A stretch of DNA of 64,000 nt from Plesiocystis pacifica SIR-1 (lineage in GTDB: Bacteria; Myxococcota_A; Polyangia; Nannocystales; Nannocystaceae), in assembly GCF_000170895.1 (NCBI RefSeq), contig NZ_ABCS01000001.1, positions 124,001-188,000 on the forward strand, given 5' to 3'. The notes beneath the pieces were generated by a model that was not told the origin of the DNA, searched no databases, and saw only the letters and a program-made list of their open reading frames with translations. Below are positions 26,737 through 38,082 of this stretch, one piece after another; position 1 is the stretch's first letter, and each line of letters begins with the position of its first letter. The position numbers and the translations under genes are program-made.

Positions 26737-27375
26737 GTGAGCGAAGATCTGCAGCTCCTCGACGCGTGGCGGGGCGGGGACAAGGCCGCGGGGGCGACCC
26801 TGTTGCGGCGGCACTTTGACAGTCTGTATCGCTTCTTCGCCAACAAGGTCGACCACGGCGCCGAGGACCTGATTCAGAGGACCATGCTCGCCGCCGTGCG
26901 CAGCCGGGACCGCTTCGAGGGCCGCTCGAGCTTCCGCACCTATTTGTTCACCATCGCCAGGAACGAGCTCTACGCGCACTTCCGAGGGCTGCGGCGCGAC
27001 CGGGCGATGTTCGACCCGGCGACCCACGACGTCCACGACATGGGCAGCTCGCCCAGCCGCATCCTCGAGCGCCACCGCGAGCACAAGCTGCTGCTGCTCG
27101 CGCTCCAGCGCCTGCCCGTGGAGCTGCAGGTCGCGCTGGAGCTGCACTACTGGGAGGGCCTCGACGGCAAGGCCATCGCGGCGATCCTCGAGATCCCGCT
27201 GGGCACGGTGAAGAGCCGGCTGCGCCGGGCCAAGGAGGCGCTGCGCGAGCACCTGAAGGCCCTGGCCGAGTCCGCGGCCGAGCTCGAGCGGACCCAGGGG
27301 GACATCGATGGTTGGGCCCGAGAGCTGCGCGCGGCCATGGGGGCCGCCCCGCCCGGCGGAGCGGGCGAGAGCTAG
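26737..27375 (+). CDS. ECF sigma-70 factor
   Basis: 212 residues. Region 2 (LLRRHFDSLYRFFANKVDHGAEDLIQRTMLAAVRSRDRFEGRSSFRTYLFTIARN) and region 4 (LALQRLPVELQVALELHYWEGLDGKAIAAILEIPLGTVKSRLRRAKEALREHL) are both intact, with a short linker and a ~30-residue C-terminal tail. No anti-sigma gene is adjacent; the divergent transmembrane kinase is the obvious control partner. The GTG start lies just after the gap palindrome. Its stop (TAG) overlaps the next gene's GTG by one base, so the TetR regulator is probably co-translated with it. Confidence 0.88.
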   Translation: MSEDLQLLDAWRGGDKAAGATLLRRHFDSLYRFFANKVDHGAEDLIQRTMLAAVRSRDRFEGRSSFRTYLFTIARNELYAHFRGLRRDRAMFDPATHDVHDMGSSPSRILERHREHKLLLLALQRLPVELQVALELHYWEGLDGKAIAAILEIPLGTVKSRLRRAKEALREHLKALAESAAELERTQGDIDGWARELRAAMGAAPPGGAGES

Positions 27376-28085
27376 TGGCCAGCTCGGGCGACGCCGAGAA
27401 GGGGACTCGCGGGGGCAAGGCCGGCAAGGGGAGGCGGGGTCGAGTCGGGAACGCGCGGGCGCGCTTGCTCGAGGCGGCCGTCGGAGCCTTCGCCGAGCAC
27501 GGCTACGTCGGCGCGCGGACTCGAGACATCGCGGCCCGAGCCGGGGTCGCCGAGAAGACCCTGTTCGCCCACTTCGGCTCGAAGAGCGTGCTCTTTGGGG
27601 AGGCCGTGGGCGCGGGGCTGCAGGAGTTCATGGGCGACGGGGCGATGCGCAGCCTCGGGCCCTCGCTCAGCGGGCTGCGCTCGGCGAGGGAGCGGCTGCG
27701 GGCCATCGCGCGCAACCGCCTCGCCTTCGCCGCGGCCAACCCCGAGCTGGTCAAGGTCGGGCTGCAGGAGCTGCTCCTCGACCCGAGCTTCCGCGAGCCC
27801 TTCAAGGCCTACTGGCGCGACAACATCTTGCCGGGGACCCGGGGGCTCATCGCCGACGCCATGGCCTCGGGCCACCTGCGCGAGCAGCCCCCCGAGCGGG
27901 TGCTGCGGATCTTCGTCAGCATGATCGTCGGCTACATCGTGACCCGCCACGTGATCTTGCCGGAGCTCGACTGGGACGACGAAGCCGAGCTCGAGGCGAT
28001 GATCGAGGTGTTCCTGCGCGGCGTGGGGGCGGAGCGCCCAGACCCTGAGCCAGACCCTGAGCCAGTCCCTGAGCCAGTCCCTTGA
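27375..28085 (+). CDS. TetR-family regulator
   Basis: 236 residues from a GTG that overlaps the sigma factor stop. After a Gly/Lys-rich lead (about 30 residues) comes the TetR helix-turn-helix RTRDIAARAGVAEKTLFAHFGSKSVLFGE, followed by an all-helical ligand-binding domain. The C-terminus is a short repeated tail of P-D-P-E/P-V-P-E units, encoded by a small 18-bp-like tandem repeat (about 28040-28082). Its ligand and targets are unknown. It ends one base from the stop of the convergent membrane-protein gene. An upstream start at 27312 would overlap the sigma gene more deeply and is less likely. Confidence 0.8.
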   Translation: MASSGDAEKGTRGGKAGKGRRGRVGNARARLLEAAVGAFAEHGYVGARTRDIAARAGVAEKTLFAHFGSKSVLFGEAVGAGLQEFMGDGAMRSLGPSLSGLRSARERLRAIARNRLAFAAANPELVKVGLQELLLDPSFREPFKAYWRDNILPGTRGLIADAMASGHLREQPPERVLRIFVSMIVGYIVTRHVILPELDWDDEAELEAMIEVFLRGVGAERPDPEPDPEPVPEPVP

Positions 28086-28086
28086 G

Positions 28087-28827
28087 TCAGGCTCCCTGGG
28101 CGGCGGGGACCGAGCTCGAAGACTCCCGCTCGGCCCTGGCCTTGGTCGGCTTGCCCTCGGCCCAGACCAGCGCGGCGAGCATCGACAGGTAGGTCGCCGC
28201 CATCATCGGCACGGTCGTGCCGTCCATGGCAGGGCTCGGGGTCAGGCCGAACATCTCGGCCATGGACAGGTCGGCCGAGAACAACAAGAAGGCCATGTTG
28301 CCGCCGAACACCGCGGCCCAGGTCAGGTAGGTGCTGCGGCTGCGCTGGATCCCCGCCTTCGCGTCGTTGCGCGGGACCCAGGCGAGCGTCGCGACGATGA
28401 ACACGCCCTCGAGGGCCACGGCGAGGTAGGGGGAGCTGTGGTAGAGGCCGGTGCCGACCGAGGCGGTCTCGGGCCCGAACAGGTTGTGGGGGAAGCCGCC
28501 GAGGTAGTCGGTCGCGGCGTGGACGACGAGCAGCAGGCCGCCGATGAGGCCTGGGCGCCAGCCGCCGAACAGCGCCCGGCCGACGCCGATCACCAGGGCG
28601 ATCCAACCGAGGAGCGGCAACAGGTCGTGGCTGTAGGTCATGTCGACCTGCAGGTTGTCGAGGCTGGTCGCCATGATGTTGTGCGGGTGGGTGACCTCGA
28701 GGCCCAGGTAGTGGAAGGGCAGCCACAGCAGGTCGGGGAGCTGGGCGGCGACGAGGTAGTAGGCGATGTGGCCTTTGGGGGCCTCCTGCTTGGCGACGAG
28801 GGCGGTCGTGAAGTGTCCTGCGAGCAT
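28087..28827 (-). CDS. polytopic membrane protein, possibly DUF457/YdjM-like
   Basis: 246 residues with about five to six hydrophobic segments and several conserved-looking His/Asp residues near membrane faces: QLPDLLWLPFHYLGLEVTHPHN, MTYSHDLLPLLGW, LLVVHAATDYLGGFPHN. The HxxxD and SHDLL patterns recall the membrane metal-dependent hydrolases of the DUF457/YdjM group, though I cannot confirm it. Start ATG at 28827 with AGGAA Shine-Dalgarno. It is divergent from a TetR gene with two operator-like sites between them, so it is probably the repressed target of that regulator. Confidence 0.65.
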   Translation of the reverse strand: MLAGHFTTALVAKQEAPKGHIAYYLVAAQLPDLLWLPFHYLGLEVTHPHNIMATSLDNLQVDMTYSHDLLPLLGWIALVIGVGRALFGGWRPGLIGGLLLVVHAATDYLGGFPHNLFGPETASVGTGLYHSSPYLAVALEGVFIVATLAWVPRNDAKAGIQRSRSTYLTWAAVFGGNMAFLLFSADLSMAEMFGLTPSPAMDGTTVPMMAATYLSMLAALVWAEGKPTKARAERESSSSVPAAQGA

Positions 28828-28863
28828 GGCGTTTCCTGCGCTTTCGGGCGGTCGAGATAATTC

Positions 28864-28877
28864 GTACCGACTGGTTG
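28864..28877. promoter_or_regulatory. operator-like site 1 (GTACCGACTGGTTG)
   Basis: The left half GTACCG equals that of the site at 28920; the right half is degenerate (TGGTTG). It lies close to the membrane-protein start. Confidence 0.35.
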
Positions 28878-28919
28878 GAAAAACCTTGATGGACCTTTGG
28901 AGGGGCGTCAAGTAATATC

Positions 28920-28933
28920 GTACCGACCGGTAC
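28920..28933. promoter_or_regulatory. operator-like site 2 (GTACCG-AC-CGGTAC)
   Basis: A perfect 6-bp inverted repeat with a 2-bp spacer ending six bases before the TetR GTG. Typical in size and position for autoregulation. Confidence 0.5.
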
Positions 28934-28939
28934 TCACGC

Positions 28940-29545
28940 GTGAACGAACAAGCCCCAAAGCGGCGCCGAGGACGCCCAAAGGCCATGGAGCGCCAGCAGG
29001 TGATCGCGCAGGCGACGGCCAACTACTGGCGCGAGGGCCTCCACGCCCTGTCCCTCAACGAGCTGTGCCGCCGCGTCGGCACCTCCAAGCCTGCGCTGTA
29101 CCGCGAATTCGGGGGCGAGGACGGCCTGATGCTCGCCGCCCTCGAGCACTACCGCGGGCTCGCCGTCGTGCCCTTGCTGGCCATCATCGCCAGCGACGAG
29201 CCCTTCGCCGTCGTGCTCGAGCGCGCCGTCGCGGTGATGACCAGCGACCACGGCACGCCGCCGGGCTGCCTGTTCACGAAGATGCGCCTGTCCAAGGGGC
29301 GCCTGGGCCCGCAGACCCTCGGGCGCCTCGAGGGCATCGAGGCCGAGCGGATCGCCGCCTTTGAGGCCTGGTACCGGCGCGCCCTCGAGCGGGGCGAGGC
29401 CGATGCTTCGGTCGCCCCCGAGCTCGCGGCGGCCTACCTCGACAAGCAGTTCACGATGGCCCTGGTGTCCATGGCGCTGGGCGAGTCGGTCGAGCAGATC
29501 CGCGCGCAAGGCCGGCTGGCGATGCGAGCGCTCGTGGCGCGATGA
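28940..29545 (+). CDS. TetR-family regulator
   Basis: 201 residues. The basic lead RRRGRPKAMERQQVIAQ is followed by the helix-turn-helix LSLNELCRRVGTSKPALYREFGGEDGLMLAAL and an all-helical effector domain (DHGTPPGCLFTKMRLSKGRLGP..., YLDKQFTMALVSMALGESVEQI) like that of the AcrR group with TetR_C-type CLFTK stretches. Divergent from the polytopic membrane protein; two operator-like sites lie in the 112-bp gap. It is likely to repress both itself and that gene until a small molecule binds. GTG start. Confidence 0.82.
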   Translation: MNEQAPKRRRGRPKAMERQQVIAQATANYWREGLHALSLNELCRRVGTSKPALYREFGGEDGLMLAALEHYRGLAVVPLLAIIASDEPFAVVLERAVAVMTSDHGTPPGCLFTKMRLSKGRLGPQTLGRLEGIEAERIAAFEAWYRRALERGEADASVAPELAAAYLDKQFTMALVSMALGESVEQIRAQGRLAMRALVAR

Positions 29546-29556
29546 CCAGGCGCTGC

Positions 29557-29562
29557 TAGCAT
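29557..29562 (+). promoter_or_regulatory. -10-like TAGCAT
   Basis: GC-TAGCAT, 7 nt before the ATG at 29570, just after the TetR stop. Confidence 0.5.
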
Positions 29563-29569
29563 CGGGGCG

Positions 29570-30253
29570 ATGGCCAAGTCCTCCGAGACCGCAGATCCAT
29601 GGACCGAACTGCGGCGAGAGTGGCGGGCCATCTGGCGCTTCCTGGCCGTCACGCTGGGCGTGCTGTGGGTCGCCGAGCTCGTCGACCTGCTCGTGTTCTC
29701 GGGCGCCCTCGATGGCTTCGGCGTGCGCCCGCGAGAGGTCGCCGGCCTCATCGGCGTCCTCGCCCACCCCTTCCTCCACGGCGGCTTGGGCCACCTCGTC
29801 AGCAACACCGTCGGCTTCGCCCTGCTCGCGCCCCTGGTCATCGCCCGGGGTCGACGGGACTACATCCTGGTGTGGTTGGTCGGCACCCTGCTCGGCGGCC
29901 TGGGCGTGTGGCTGGTGGGCCGCGGCGGATCGGTCCACATCGGCGCGAGCGGGGTCGTGTTCGCGCTGTTTGGTTACCTGCTCTCGGCGGGATGGTTCGA
30001 GCGCCGCTTCGGCACCATCGTGCTCTCGGTGTTCGTGCTGCTCGCCTACGGCGGCATGATCTACGGCGTGCTCCCCGGGCAGGTCGGCGTGTCCTGGGAG
30101 TGCCACCTGTTCGGCTTTTTGTCCGGCGTGCTGATGGCCAAGCTGCTCGCGCGCCCCGAGCCCGAGGCGGCCTCGCTCGAGTCCCTGCGCGCGCGCCCCA
30201 AGCCCGGCGAGGCCGCGTCCAAGCGCCCGTGGTGGCGCCTTTGGGGTCGCTAG
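29570..30253 (+). CDS. rhomboid-family intramembrane serine protease
   Basis: 227 residues with six hydrophobic segments. The catalytic serine motif VHIGASGVVFALFGYLL (G-A-S-G) sits at the start of one helix, and the partner histidine is in CHLFGFLSGVLMA; HPFLHGGLGHLVSNTV is the usual rhomboid H...HxxxN region. Both catalytic residues are present, so it is probably active. Rhomboids cut transmembrane substrates inside the membrane; the substrate here is unknown. The C-terminal ~45 residues are a soluble Pro/Arg-rich tail. Its stop lies 23 bp from that of the convergent acyl-CoA ligase. Confidence 0.85.
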   Translation: MAKSSETADPWTELRREWRAIWRFLAVTLGVLWVAELVDLLVFSGALDGFGVRPREVAGLIGVLAHPFLHGGLGHLVSNTVGFALLAPLVIARGRRDYILVWLVGTLLGGLGVWLVGRGGSVHIGASGVVFALFGYLLSAGWFERRFGTIVLSVFVLLAYGGMIYGVLPGQVGVSWECHLFGFLSGVLMAKLLARPEPEAASLESLRARPKPGEAASKRPWWRLWGR

Positions 30254-30276
30254 TGCCGGGCTTCGGACACGCGGTA

Positions 30277-31884
<1,608 letters not shown>

Positions 31885-31885
31885 G

Positions 31886-33007
31886 TCAGCGGTCTCCCGG
31901 GTGAGGGGGTGGAGGAGGCGGAGGCGGAGGCCCTGGGGGCGGCGGGGGCCCAGGGGGCGGAGGTGCTCCTCCGGCGGGCGCGGACGGCCCGTCGACGAAG
32001 CGCGCGGTGTCGTGGCGGCGGCGGTCGACGTGGAGCTGCAGCAGCTCCGGGCGGTGGTAGTGCCCGGCGACGTCGAGGTTGTGGCGCTCGCGGGCGACCG
32101 CGTCGAGGTCGAGGTCGGCGACGATCAGCCCCGCGCGCTCGGCCACGGGCTCGACCAGCCACTCCCCGCGCGGTCCGGCGATGGCCGAGCCGCCGCTGTA
32201 GTAGGCCGTGCTCGAGCCGGTCTCCGCCCTGCGCGACGCGTCGAGCCGCTCGAGCTGCTCGCGCAGGGGGAAGTCCGGGCCGATGTCCTCGGGGCGGAGC
32301 AGGGCGCTGGCCGAGACGACGTAGCAGCGCGCCTCCATGGCCGCGAAGCGGGTGATGTCGCCGGTCAGGCGGGGGCTGCCGGGCCACAGCGCGACGTGGA
32401 CCTCGGGCGCCTGGGTCCACAGCGCGAACCGGGCCTGGGGCATCCAGTTCTCCCAGCAGTTGAGCGAGGACAGCCGGACCGGGACCGAGAGCTCGAGGGG
32501 GTGCACGCGCAGGCCGTTGCCGTCGCCGGGGGTCCACGCCAGGCGCTCTTCCCAGGTCGGCACGAGCTTGCGGTGGGCGCCCACGATGCCGCGCGCCGGG
32601 TCGATGGTCACCGCGGTGCAGTAGACCGAGCTGTGGCGCTCGGGGCTGGCCTCGACGACGCCCAGCACGACCGCGACGCCGCGCCGTCTCGATCGCTCGG
32701 CGATGGCGCGCAGCTGCGGGCCGTCGAGGCGGACGGCGGCGCGGACGTAGGCGGCGTAGGCTGCCCGCTGGTTGGGGTCGTCGAAGCGAGCCCCGTCGGT
32801 GTGGGTCAGCCAAAAGGGGTAGCCGGGCAGGAAGGTCTCGCCGAAGGCCGCGAGCTCGACCCCCTGATCCGCGGCCTCGTCGAGGCGGGCGAGGATGCGA
32901 TCGCAGGTCGCGTCGGCGTCGAGGAACACGGGGGCGTCCTGGACCGCGGCGACTCGCAGCGTCCGGCCTCCAGCGGAGGTGGGTGAACTCGCGCCAGACC
33001 GGACCAT
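31886..33007 (-). CDS. nitrilase-superfamily C-N hydrolase
   Basis: 373 residues. The catalytic Glu-Lys-Cys triad is complete: FGETFLPGYPFW (Glu), VGAHRKLVPTWEERL (Lys) and SSLNCWENWMP (Cys). The WENWMP and GSPRLTGD context places it with nitrilases/cyanide hydratases rather than amidases, so it likely converts R-CN to R-COOH plus ammonia. The C-terminus ends in an unusual run of Pro and Gly blocks of about 35 residues. The start at 33007 is chosen for TATGCT nine bases upstream; a longer frame lacks family sequence. Coupled to the acyl-CoA ligase and divergent from a methyltransferase-PhzF fusion. Confidence 0.85.
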   Translation of the reverse strand: MVRSGASSPTSAGGRTLRVAAVQDAPVFLDADATCDRILARLDEAADQGVELAAFGETFLPGYPFWLTHTDGARFDDPNQRAAYAAYVRAAVRLDGPQLRAIAERSRRRGVAVVLGVVEASPERHSSVYCTAVTIDPARGIVGAHRKLVPTWEERLAWTPGDGNGLRVHPLELSVPVRLSSLNCWENWMPQARFALWTQAPEVHVALWPGSPRLTGDITRFAAMEARCYVVSASALLRPEDIGPDFPLREQLERLDASRRAETGSSTAYYSGGSAIAGPRGEWLVEPVAERAGLIVADLDLDAVARERHNLDVAGHYHRPELLQLHVDRRRHDTARFVDGPSAPAGGAPPPPGPPPPPGPPPPPPPPPHPGDR

Positions 33008-33016
33008 GCGGCGTCG

Positions 33017-33022
33017 AGCATA
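33017..33022 (-). promoter_or_regulatory. -10-like TATGCT
   Basis: GC-TATGCT, 9 nt before the ATG at 33007. Confidence 0.5.
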
Positions 33023-33087
33023 GCCAACTGGGGGAGGGGAGGAAAAGGGGGGAGAGCGCCTGTCGTTCTCGACGCGCCCAGCTTTGC

Positions 33088-33093
33088 TAGGTT
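33088..33093 (+). promoter_or_regulatory. -10-like TAGGTT
   Basis: GC-TAGGTT, 5 nt before the GTG at 33099. Confidence 0.45.
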
Positions 33094-33098
33094 GGGGC

Positions 33099-34880
33099 GT
33101 GAGCGACGAGACAAAGGCGAGCCCCCGCGACCCCCGCGCGCTTCGAGAGGCGAACCGGGCCTCGTGGAATGTGGCCACCGCGGCGCACAATCGCCACAAG
33201 CGCGACCAGGCCGCGTGGCTGCGCGCGGGCGGAGAGCTGCTCTTCCCCGAGGACTACGCCCTGCTCGGCCCCCTCGAGGGCGCGAAGCTGCTGCACCTGC
33301 AGTGCAACAGCGGCCAGGACACGGTCTGTCTGGCGCGCGCGGGCGCGAGCGTGACGGGGGTCGACATCAGCGACGAGGCGATCGCCTTCGCGCGCGGCCT
33401 GGCCTCGGAGCTCGAGCAGGCCCTCGGCCCGCGCACGCCGAGCTTCGAGCGCGCCGACATCTACGACTGGCTCCCGACCGCGCGCGCGGCCGGCCGGCGC
33501 TTCGACAAGGTCTACAGCTCCTACGGGGTGATCTGCTGGCTGCCCGATCTGCGGGCCTGGGCCGAGGGCATCGCGGGCGTGCTGCGCCCGGGCGGGACCT
33601 TCGTGCTCGTCGAATTCCACCCCTTCATGCAGTGCTTCGACGAGACCGGGGCCCGGGTCTTCCCCTACCTCGGGGCCGCACGAGGGGAGGTGCTGAGCGT
33701 CGACGAGGGCGTCAGCGACTACGTGGGCGAGTCGGGGGCGGCCCTGGCCCCCACGGGCTTCGTGCCCCTGCCCGAGGGGGAGGCCTTCACCAACCCCAAC
33801 CCCTGCCACGAGTTCGCGTGGTCCCTCGCCGATCTGTTCGGGGCGCTGCGCGACGCGGGCCTGCGCGTCGAGGCCTTCGAAGAGCACCCGCACTGCAACG
33901 GCTGGCGCTGCTTCGACGACCTGGTCCTCGACCCGGACAACGATCGCCGCTGGGTCTTCCCCCCGGGCCAGCCGACGATTCCGCTCACCTACGGCCTGCG
34001 CGCGCGCAAGCCTGGCCTGCCCCTCGCCCGCGTCGACGCCTTCGTCGGAGCGAGGGGGGAGCTGGGCGGGAACCCGGCGGGGGTGTGCGTGCTCGAGCGC
34101 CCCGAGGATCTCGGCGAGGGGGCGGCCATCGACGCGCGCATGCAGGCCATCGCCGCGGACAACAACCTGTCGGAGACGGCCTTCGTGTGGCCGACTTCGG
34201 CGACGGGCGAGCGCTGGCGCATCCGCTGGTTCACGCCGACGACGGAGGTCGACCTGTGCGGGCACGCGACCTTGGCCAGCGCGCACGTGCTGTTCGAGGC
34301 GGCGCCGCACGCCGAGCTGCGCCTCGACTCGCGCAGCGGCGAGCTCGTCGTCCGGCGTGGGGGCGAGGGCGCGCAGGTCCTGGACTTTCCCGCTGAACTC
34401 GCCGAGCCCGAGACCGACGCCGGGCGCATCGACGCGCTGGTGGCAGCGCTCGGTCTGCCCGCGGGCGCGCTCGTCAGCGTGGCGCGGGCGAGCTACTGGC
34501 TGGTGATCGTCGACTCGGCGCAGGCCGTGGCCGCGCTGCGCCCGGACTTCGCCGCGGTCTTGGCCATCGCTCCGGGCGAGGTGATCGTCAGCGCGCCAGG
34601 GCCAGAGGCCGCGGGAGGCGACGGGGTCGACTTCGTGTCGCGCTTCTTTGGACCGGGAGTCGGCATCGACGAGGACCCGGTGACAGGCTCGGCCCACTGC
34701 ATCCTCGCGCCCTACTGGGCCGCGCAGCTGGGTAAGGATCAGCTCCGAGCGCGCCAGCTCTCGGCACGCGGTGGCCTGGTCGATTGCAAGGTTCTGCGTG
34801 GGCCTGATGAGGGGCAAGCTTCGCGGGTCGAGCTCACTGGCCATTGCCGCGTGACCCTGCGTGGCGAGCTGACTTCCTGA
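33099..34880 (+). CDS. SAM-dependent methyltransferase fused to PhzF-like isomerase
   Basis: 593 residues. The N-terminal ~300 residues are a class I methyltransferase: LLHLQCNSGQDTVCLARAGASVTGVDISDEAI (SAM site), then DKVYSSYGVICWL and LRPGGTFVLVEFHPF. From ~315 the sequence is a PhzF/DapF-fold domain: FVGARGELGGNPAGVCVL, NNLSETAFVWP with the catalytic Glu, EVDLCGHATLASAHVLFE and DEDPVTGSAHC. PhzF-type enzymes isomerise or epimerise small metabolites through a proton shift. Both halves look intact, so this is a true fusion and may act on one metabolite in two steps. No stop or frameshift separates them. Divergent from nitrilase across 91 bp. Confidence 0.82.
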   Translation: MSDETKASPRDPRALREANRASWNVATAAHNRHKRDQAAWLRAGGELLFPEDYALLGPLEGAKLLHLQCNSGQDTVCLARAGASVTGVDISDEAIAFARGLASELEQALGPRTPSFERADIYDWLPTARAAGRRFDKVYSSYGVICWLPDLRAWAEGIAGVLRPGGTFVLVEFHPFMQCFDETGARVFPYLGAARGEVLSVDEGVSDYVGESGAALAPTGFVPLPEGEAFTNPNPCHEFAWSLADLFGALRDAGLRVEAFEEHPHCNGWRCFDDLVLDPDNDRRWVFPPGQPTIPLTYGLRARKPGLPLARVDAFVGARGELGGNPAGVCVLERPEDLGEGAAIDARMQAIAADNNLSETAFVWPTSATGERWRIRWFTPTTEVDLCGHATLASAHVLFEAAPHAELRLDSRSGELVVRRGGEGAQVLDFPAELAEPETDAGRIDALVAALGLPAGALVSVARASYWLVIVDSAQAVAALRPDFAAVLAIAPGEVIVSAPGPEAAGGDGVDFVSRFFGPGVGIDEDPVTGSAHCILAPYWAAQLGKDQLRARQLSARGGLVDCKVLRGPDEGQASRVELTGHCRVTLRGELTS

Positions 34881-34968
34881 GGTCGCAAAACGAAATCGCG
34901 CGTCGGCAGCCGAGGGGCCCACGCGATCCCGAGGAGGTGGTGAGCGCATCGGTGGACCGCGCGGACTC

Positions 34969-35124
34969 GTGTGCCTGGTGATCGGCTCCATGGCGCTGGC
35001 CTGCGCGCAACGGGGCGTCAATGGAGACGAGGCGGCGGACGAGGTCGGAGTGGTTAGCGAGGGAGATTGCTACGCGCTGCCCTTCGCGCGCTGGCCCGAG
35101 GTCAGCATCCTGCTCGACGGCTGA
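34969..35124 (+). CDS. possible 51-residue small lipoprotein
   Basis: A short frame with a hydrophobic start (MCLVIGSMALACAQRG), a Cys where a lipobox Cys would sit, and an acidic middle (NGDEAADEVG), ending WPEVSILLDG. The start is a GTG with no clear Shine-Dalgarno, the N-terminus lacks the usual positive charges, and the lipobox is imperfect. It fits between the methyltransferase-PhzF and oxygenase genes without overlap. It may be real or a chance frame. Confidence 0.3.
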   Translation: MCLVIGSMALACAQRGVNGDEAADEVGVVSEGDCYALPFARWPEVSILLDG

Positions 35125-35161
35125 CTTGCCCTGGCGTCGCGCGGGTGGAAAGCTGCGCGCC

Positions 35162-35887
35162 ATGGCCTCCTCGACCCCGCGCTCTTCGGCCGTCCGCGTC
35201 CTCGACGACTTCCTCGACGAGGGCACCTGGACGGCGCTGTGGAGCGACTTCCAGTTCATGGATCTCCACCCCGTGACCCGGACCTCGGGGGCCTGGAAGC
35301 TCGACGACGGCGTGCCCCTGGGCGGGGAGGCGGCGGTGATCGGGCGCGGCGCGGGGGCGGCTGGCCCGGCCCTCGCCGAGGGGGAGTTCGACCCCGACGC
35401 GCCGGCCCTCGACGCGCTGCTCGAGGCCGTGCTCGCGCAGCTGCACGCGGCCCCCGAGCTGGTCGAGGGGCTCATCGACGAGGGCTGGGACCGGGTCAGC
35501 GGGCGGCCCTACGTCTACCCCCGGGGGACCGGGCTGTCCTGGCACGTCGACGACCACGAGCTCTACGCCGGCGCCTTCATCTACTACGCCCATCCGCGCT
35601 GGGACGTGCACTGGGGCGGCGAGCTGCTGCTGGCCGAGCTGCCCGCGGACGAGGCCCTCGACGAGCTCCCGATCATGGCCTACCGCTTCGCCACCGAGGC
35701 CTACTCGGCGGCGCTGCTCGAGCGCGGCTGCGGGCGCTTCATCATGCCCAAGCCCAACCGCCTGGTGCTGCTCGGGGGCGCGCCGCACATGGTCGCGCCC
35801 GTGCGCGCGGCCGCGGGGCAGCAGGTCCGGGCGAGCGTCTCGGGCTTCTTCTTGCGCCCGGACGCAAGCGCTGCGGACCAGGCCTAG
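35162..35887 (+). CDS. 2-oxoglutarate/Fe(II)-dependent oxygenase
   Basis: 241 residues. The jelly-roll iron site is visible: LSWHVDDHELYAGAFIYYAHPRW gives His-x-Asp, and RLVLLGGAPHMVAPVRA gives the distal His followed by an Arg that could hold 2-oxoglutarate. The GGELLLA and RFIMPKPNRLVLL strands fit the prolyl-4-hydroxylase-like group. It probably hydroxylates a side chain or small molecule using O2 and 2-oxoglutarate; substrate unknown. Start ATG at 35162 is inferred from the beginning of similarity; an upstream frame from 35021 is rich in Arg/Ser and does not look coding. Confidence 0.75.
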   Translation: MASSTPRSSAVRVLDDFLDEGTWTALWSDFQFMDLHPVTRTSGAWKLDDGVPLGGEAAVIGRGAGAAGPALAEGEFDPDAPALDALLEAVLAQLHAAPELVEGLIDEGWDRVSGRPYVYPRGTGLSWHVDDHELYAGAFIYYAHPRWDVHWGGELLLAELPADEALDELPIMAYRFATEAYSAALLERGCGRFIMPKPNRLVLLGGAPHMVAPVRAAAGQQVRASVSGFFLRPDASAADQA

Positions 35888-36062
35888 GCGGTCCGCGCAA
35901 AGCCAGCGGGGTCGCTCGCGGGTGAAGATGGGCGAGCTGGTACGGTCCATGCTGCGCGTTCCAGCCGTTGCAACGCGGGGGGACGGCGGCGTCCTCCAGA
36001 TGGCGTAAACACGAGCTGCGCGGGGCTCGAAGCTGGCTCGGTCCTTGCTCTGGTGGGGGCCG

Positions 36063-36782
36063 ATGTCCAAGCCCTCACGCTCGAGTCTCTCATCCAAGCC
36101 CCCGGCGCCCGCCGTGTTTGGCTCCCCGCCACCTGGCCGCGCGGGGGCCCAGGACACCGCCGCGCTGCTGCGCTCCATCGATGCCCGCCTCGAACGCATC
36201 GAGGCTCGCCTGGCGCAGCTCGACCCGCTGCTCGACGCGGCCCCCGGTGCCCTGGCGATGTTGGGCGACGGCTTCGACGAGCTCGCGCGCGGGCTCGGGG
36301 ACATGGACGCGCGCGGCCGCGCCCTCGTGGCCCTGCTCGAGCGCGCGACTCGGCCTCAGACCCTGGCCCAGCTCCACGCCGGCCTGGACTTGCTCGAGTC
36401 TGCGCCGGGCCTGGTCGCCGTGGTCGGCGACGGCTTCGACGAGCTCAGCCGCGCGGCGGCCGAGCGCGGCCTCGACCTGAACGCCGTGGTGCCCCAGCTC
36501 GGCCGCGTGCTCGAGGGGGCGCTGCGCCGCGTCGCCGACGGGCAGCTCGCCGACCTGCTCGAGTCCGACCTGCTCGATCCCGCGGCCGTGGCCGCCCTCG
36601 GCTCCGCGGCGCGGGCGATGGCCGCGAGCCACGGCCAGCGCGACGCCAACGCCCGCGCCGGGCTGATGGCGCTGTGGTCCGCGACCCGCGAGCCCAGCGT
36701 CCAGCGAACCCTGGCCCTGACCATCGACTTCGCCCGCCGCTTCGGCGCCGAGCTGTCGACCGCCCCCGCCCTCAACCCCTGA
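36063..36782 (+). CDS. DUF1641-family protein
   Basis: 239 residues, Ala/Leu-rich and helical, with repeated GDGFDELxR segments (MLGDGFDELARGLGDM and VVGDGFDELSRAAAERG). DUF1641 proteins are commonly encoded next to sulfide:quinone oxidoreductases or formate-dehydrogenase-type genes, and here the next gene, 20 bp downstream, is such an oxidoreductase. It may be an accessory or scaffold subunit. No membrane segment or metal motif is seen. The N-terminal ~35 residues are Ser/Pro-rich and probably disordered. Confidence 0.65.
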   Translation: MSKPSRSSLSSKPPAPAVFGSPPPGRAGAQDTAALLRSIDARLERIEARLAQLDPLLDAAPGALAMLGDGFDELARGLGDMDARGRALVALLERATRPQTLAQLHAGLDLLESAPGLVAVVGDGFDELSRAAAERGLDLNAVVPQLGRVLEGALRRVADGQLADLLESDLLDPAAVAALGSAARAMAASHGQRDANARAGLMALWSATREPSVQRTLALTIDFARRFGAELSTAPALNP

Positions 36783-36802
36783 CCCCGCCCGGAGACACGA
36801 CC

Positions 36803-38002
<1,200 letters not shown>

Positions 38003-38082
38003 TCTCGCCGCTGAGACGGTGGCGGGACGGAGGCGCCGTACTTGCGTTCGCCCCGTCCCGGCGGGACCATGGTAGGCAGCGC

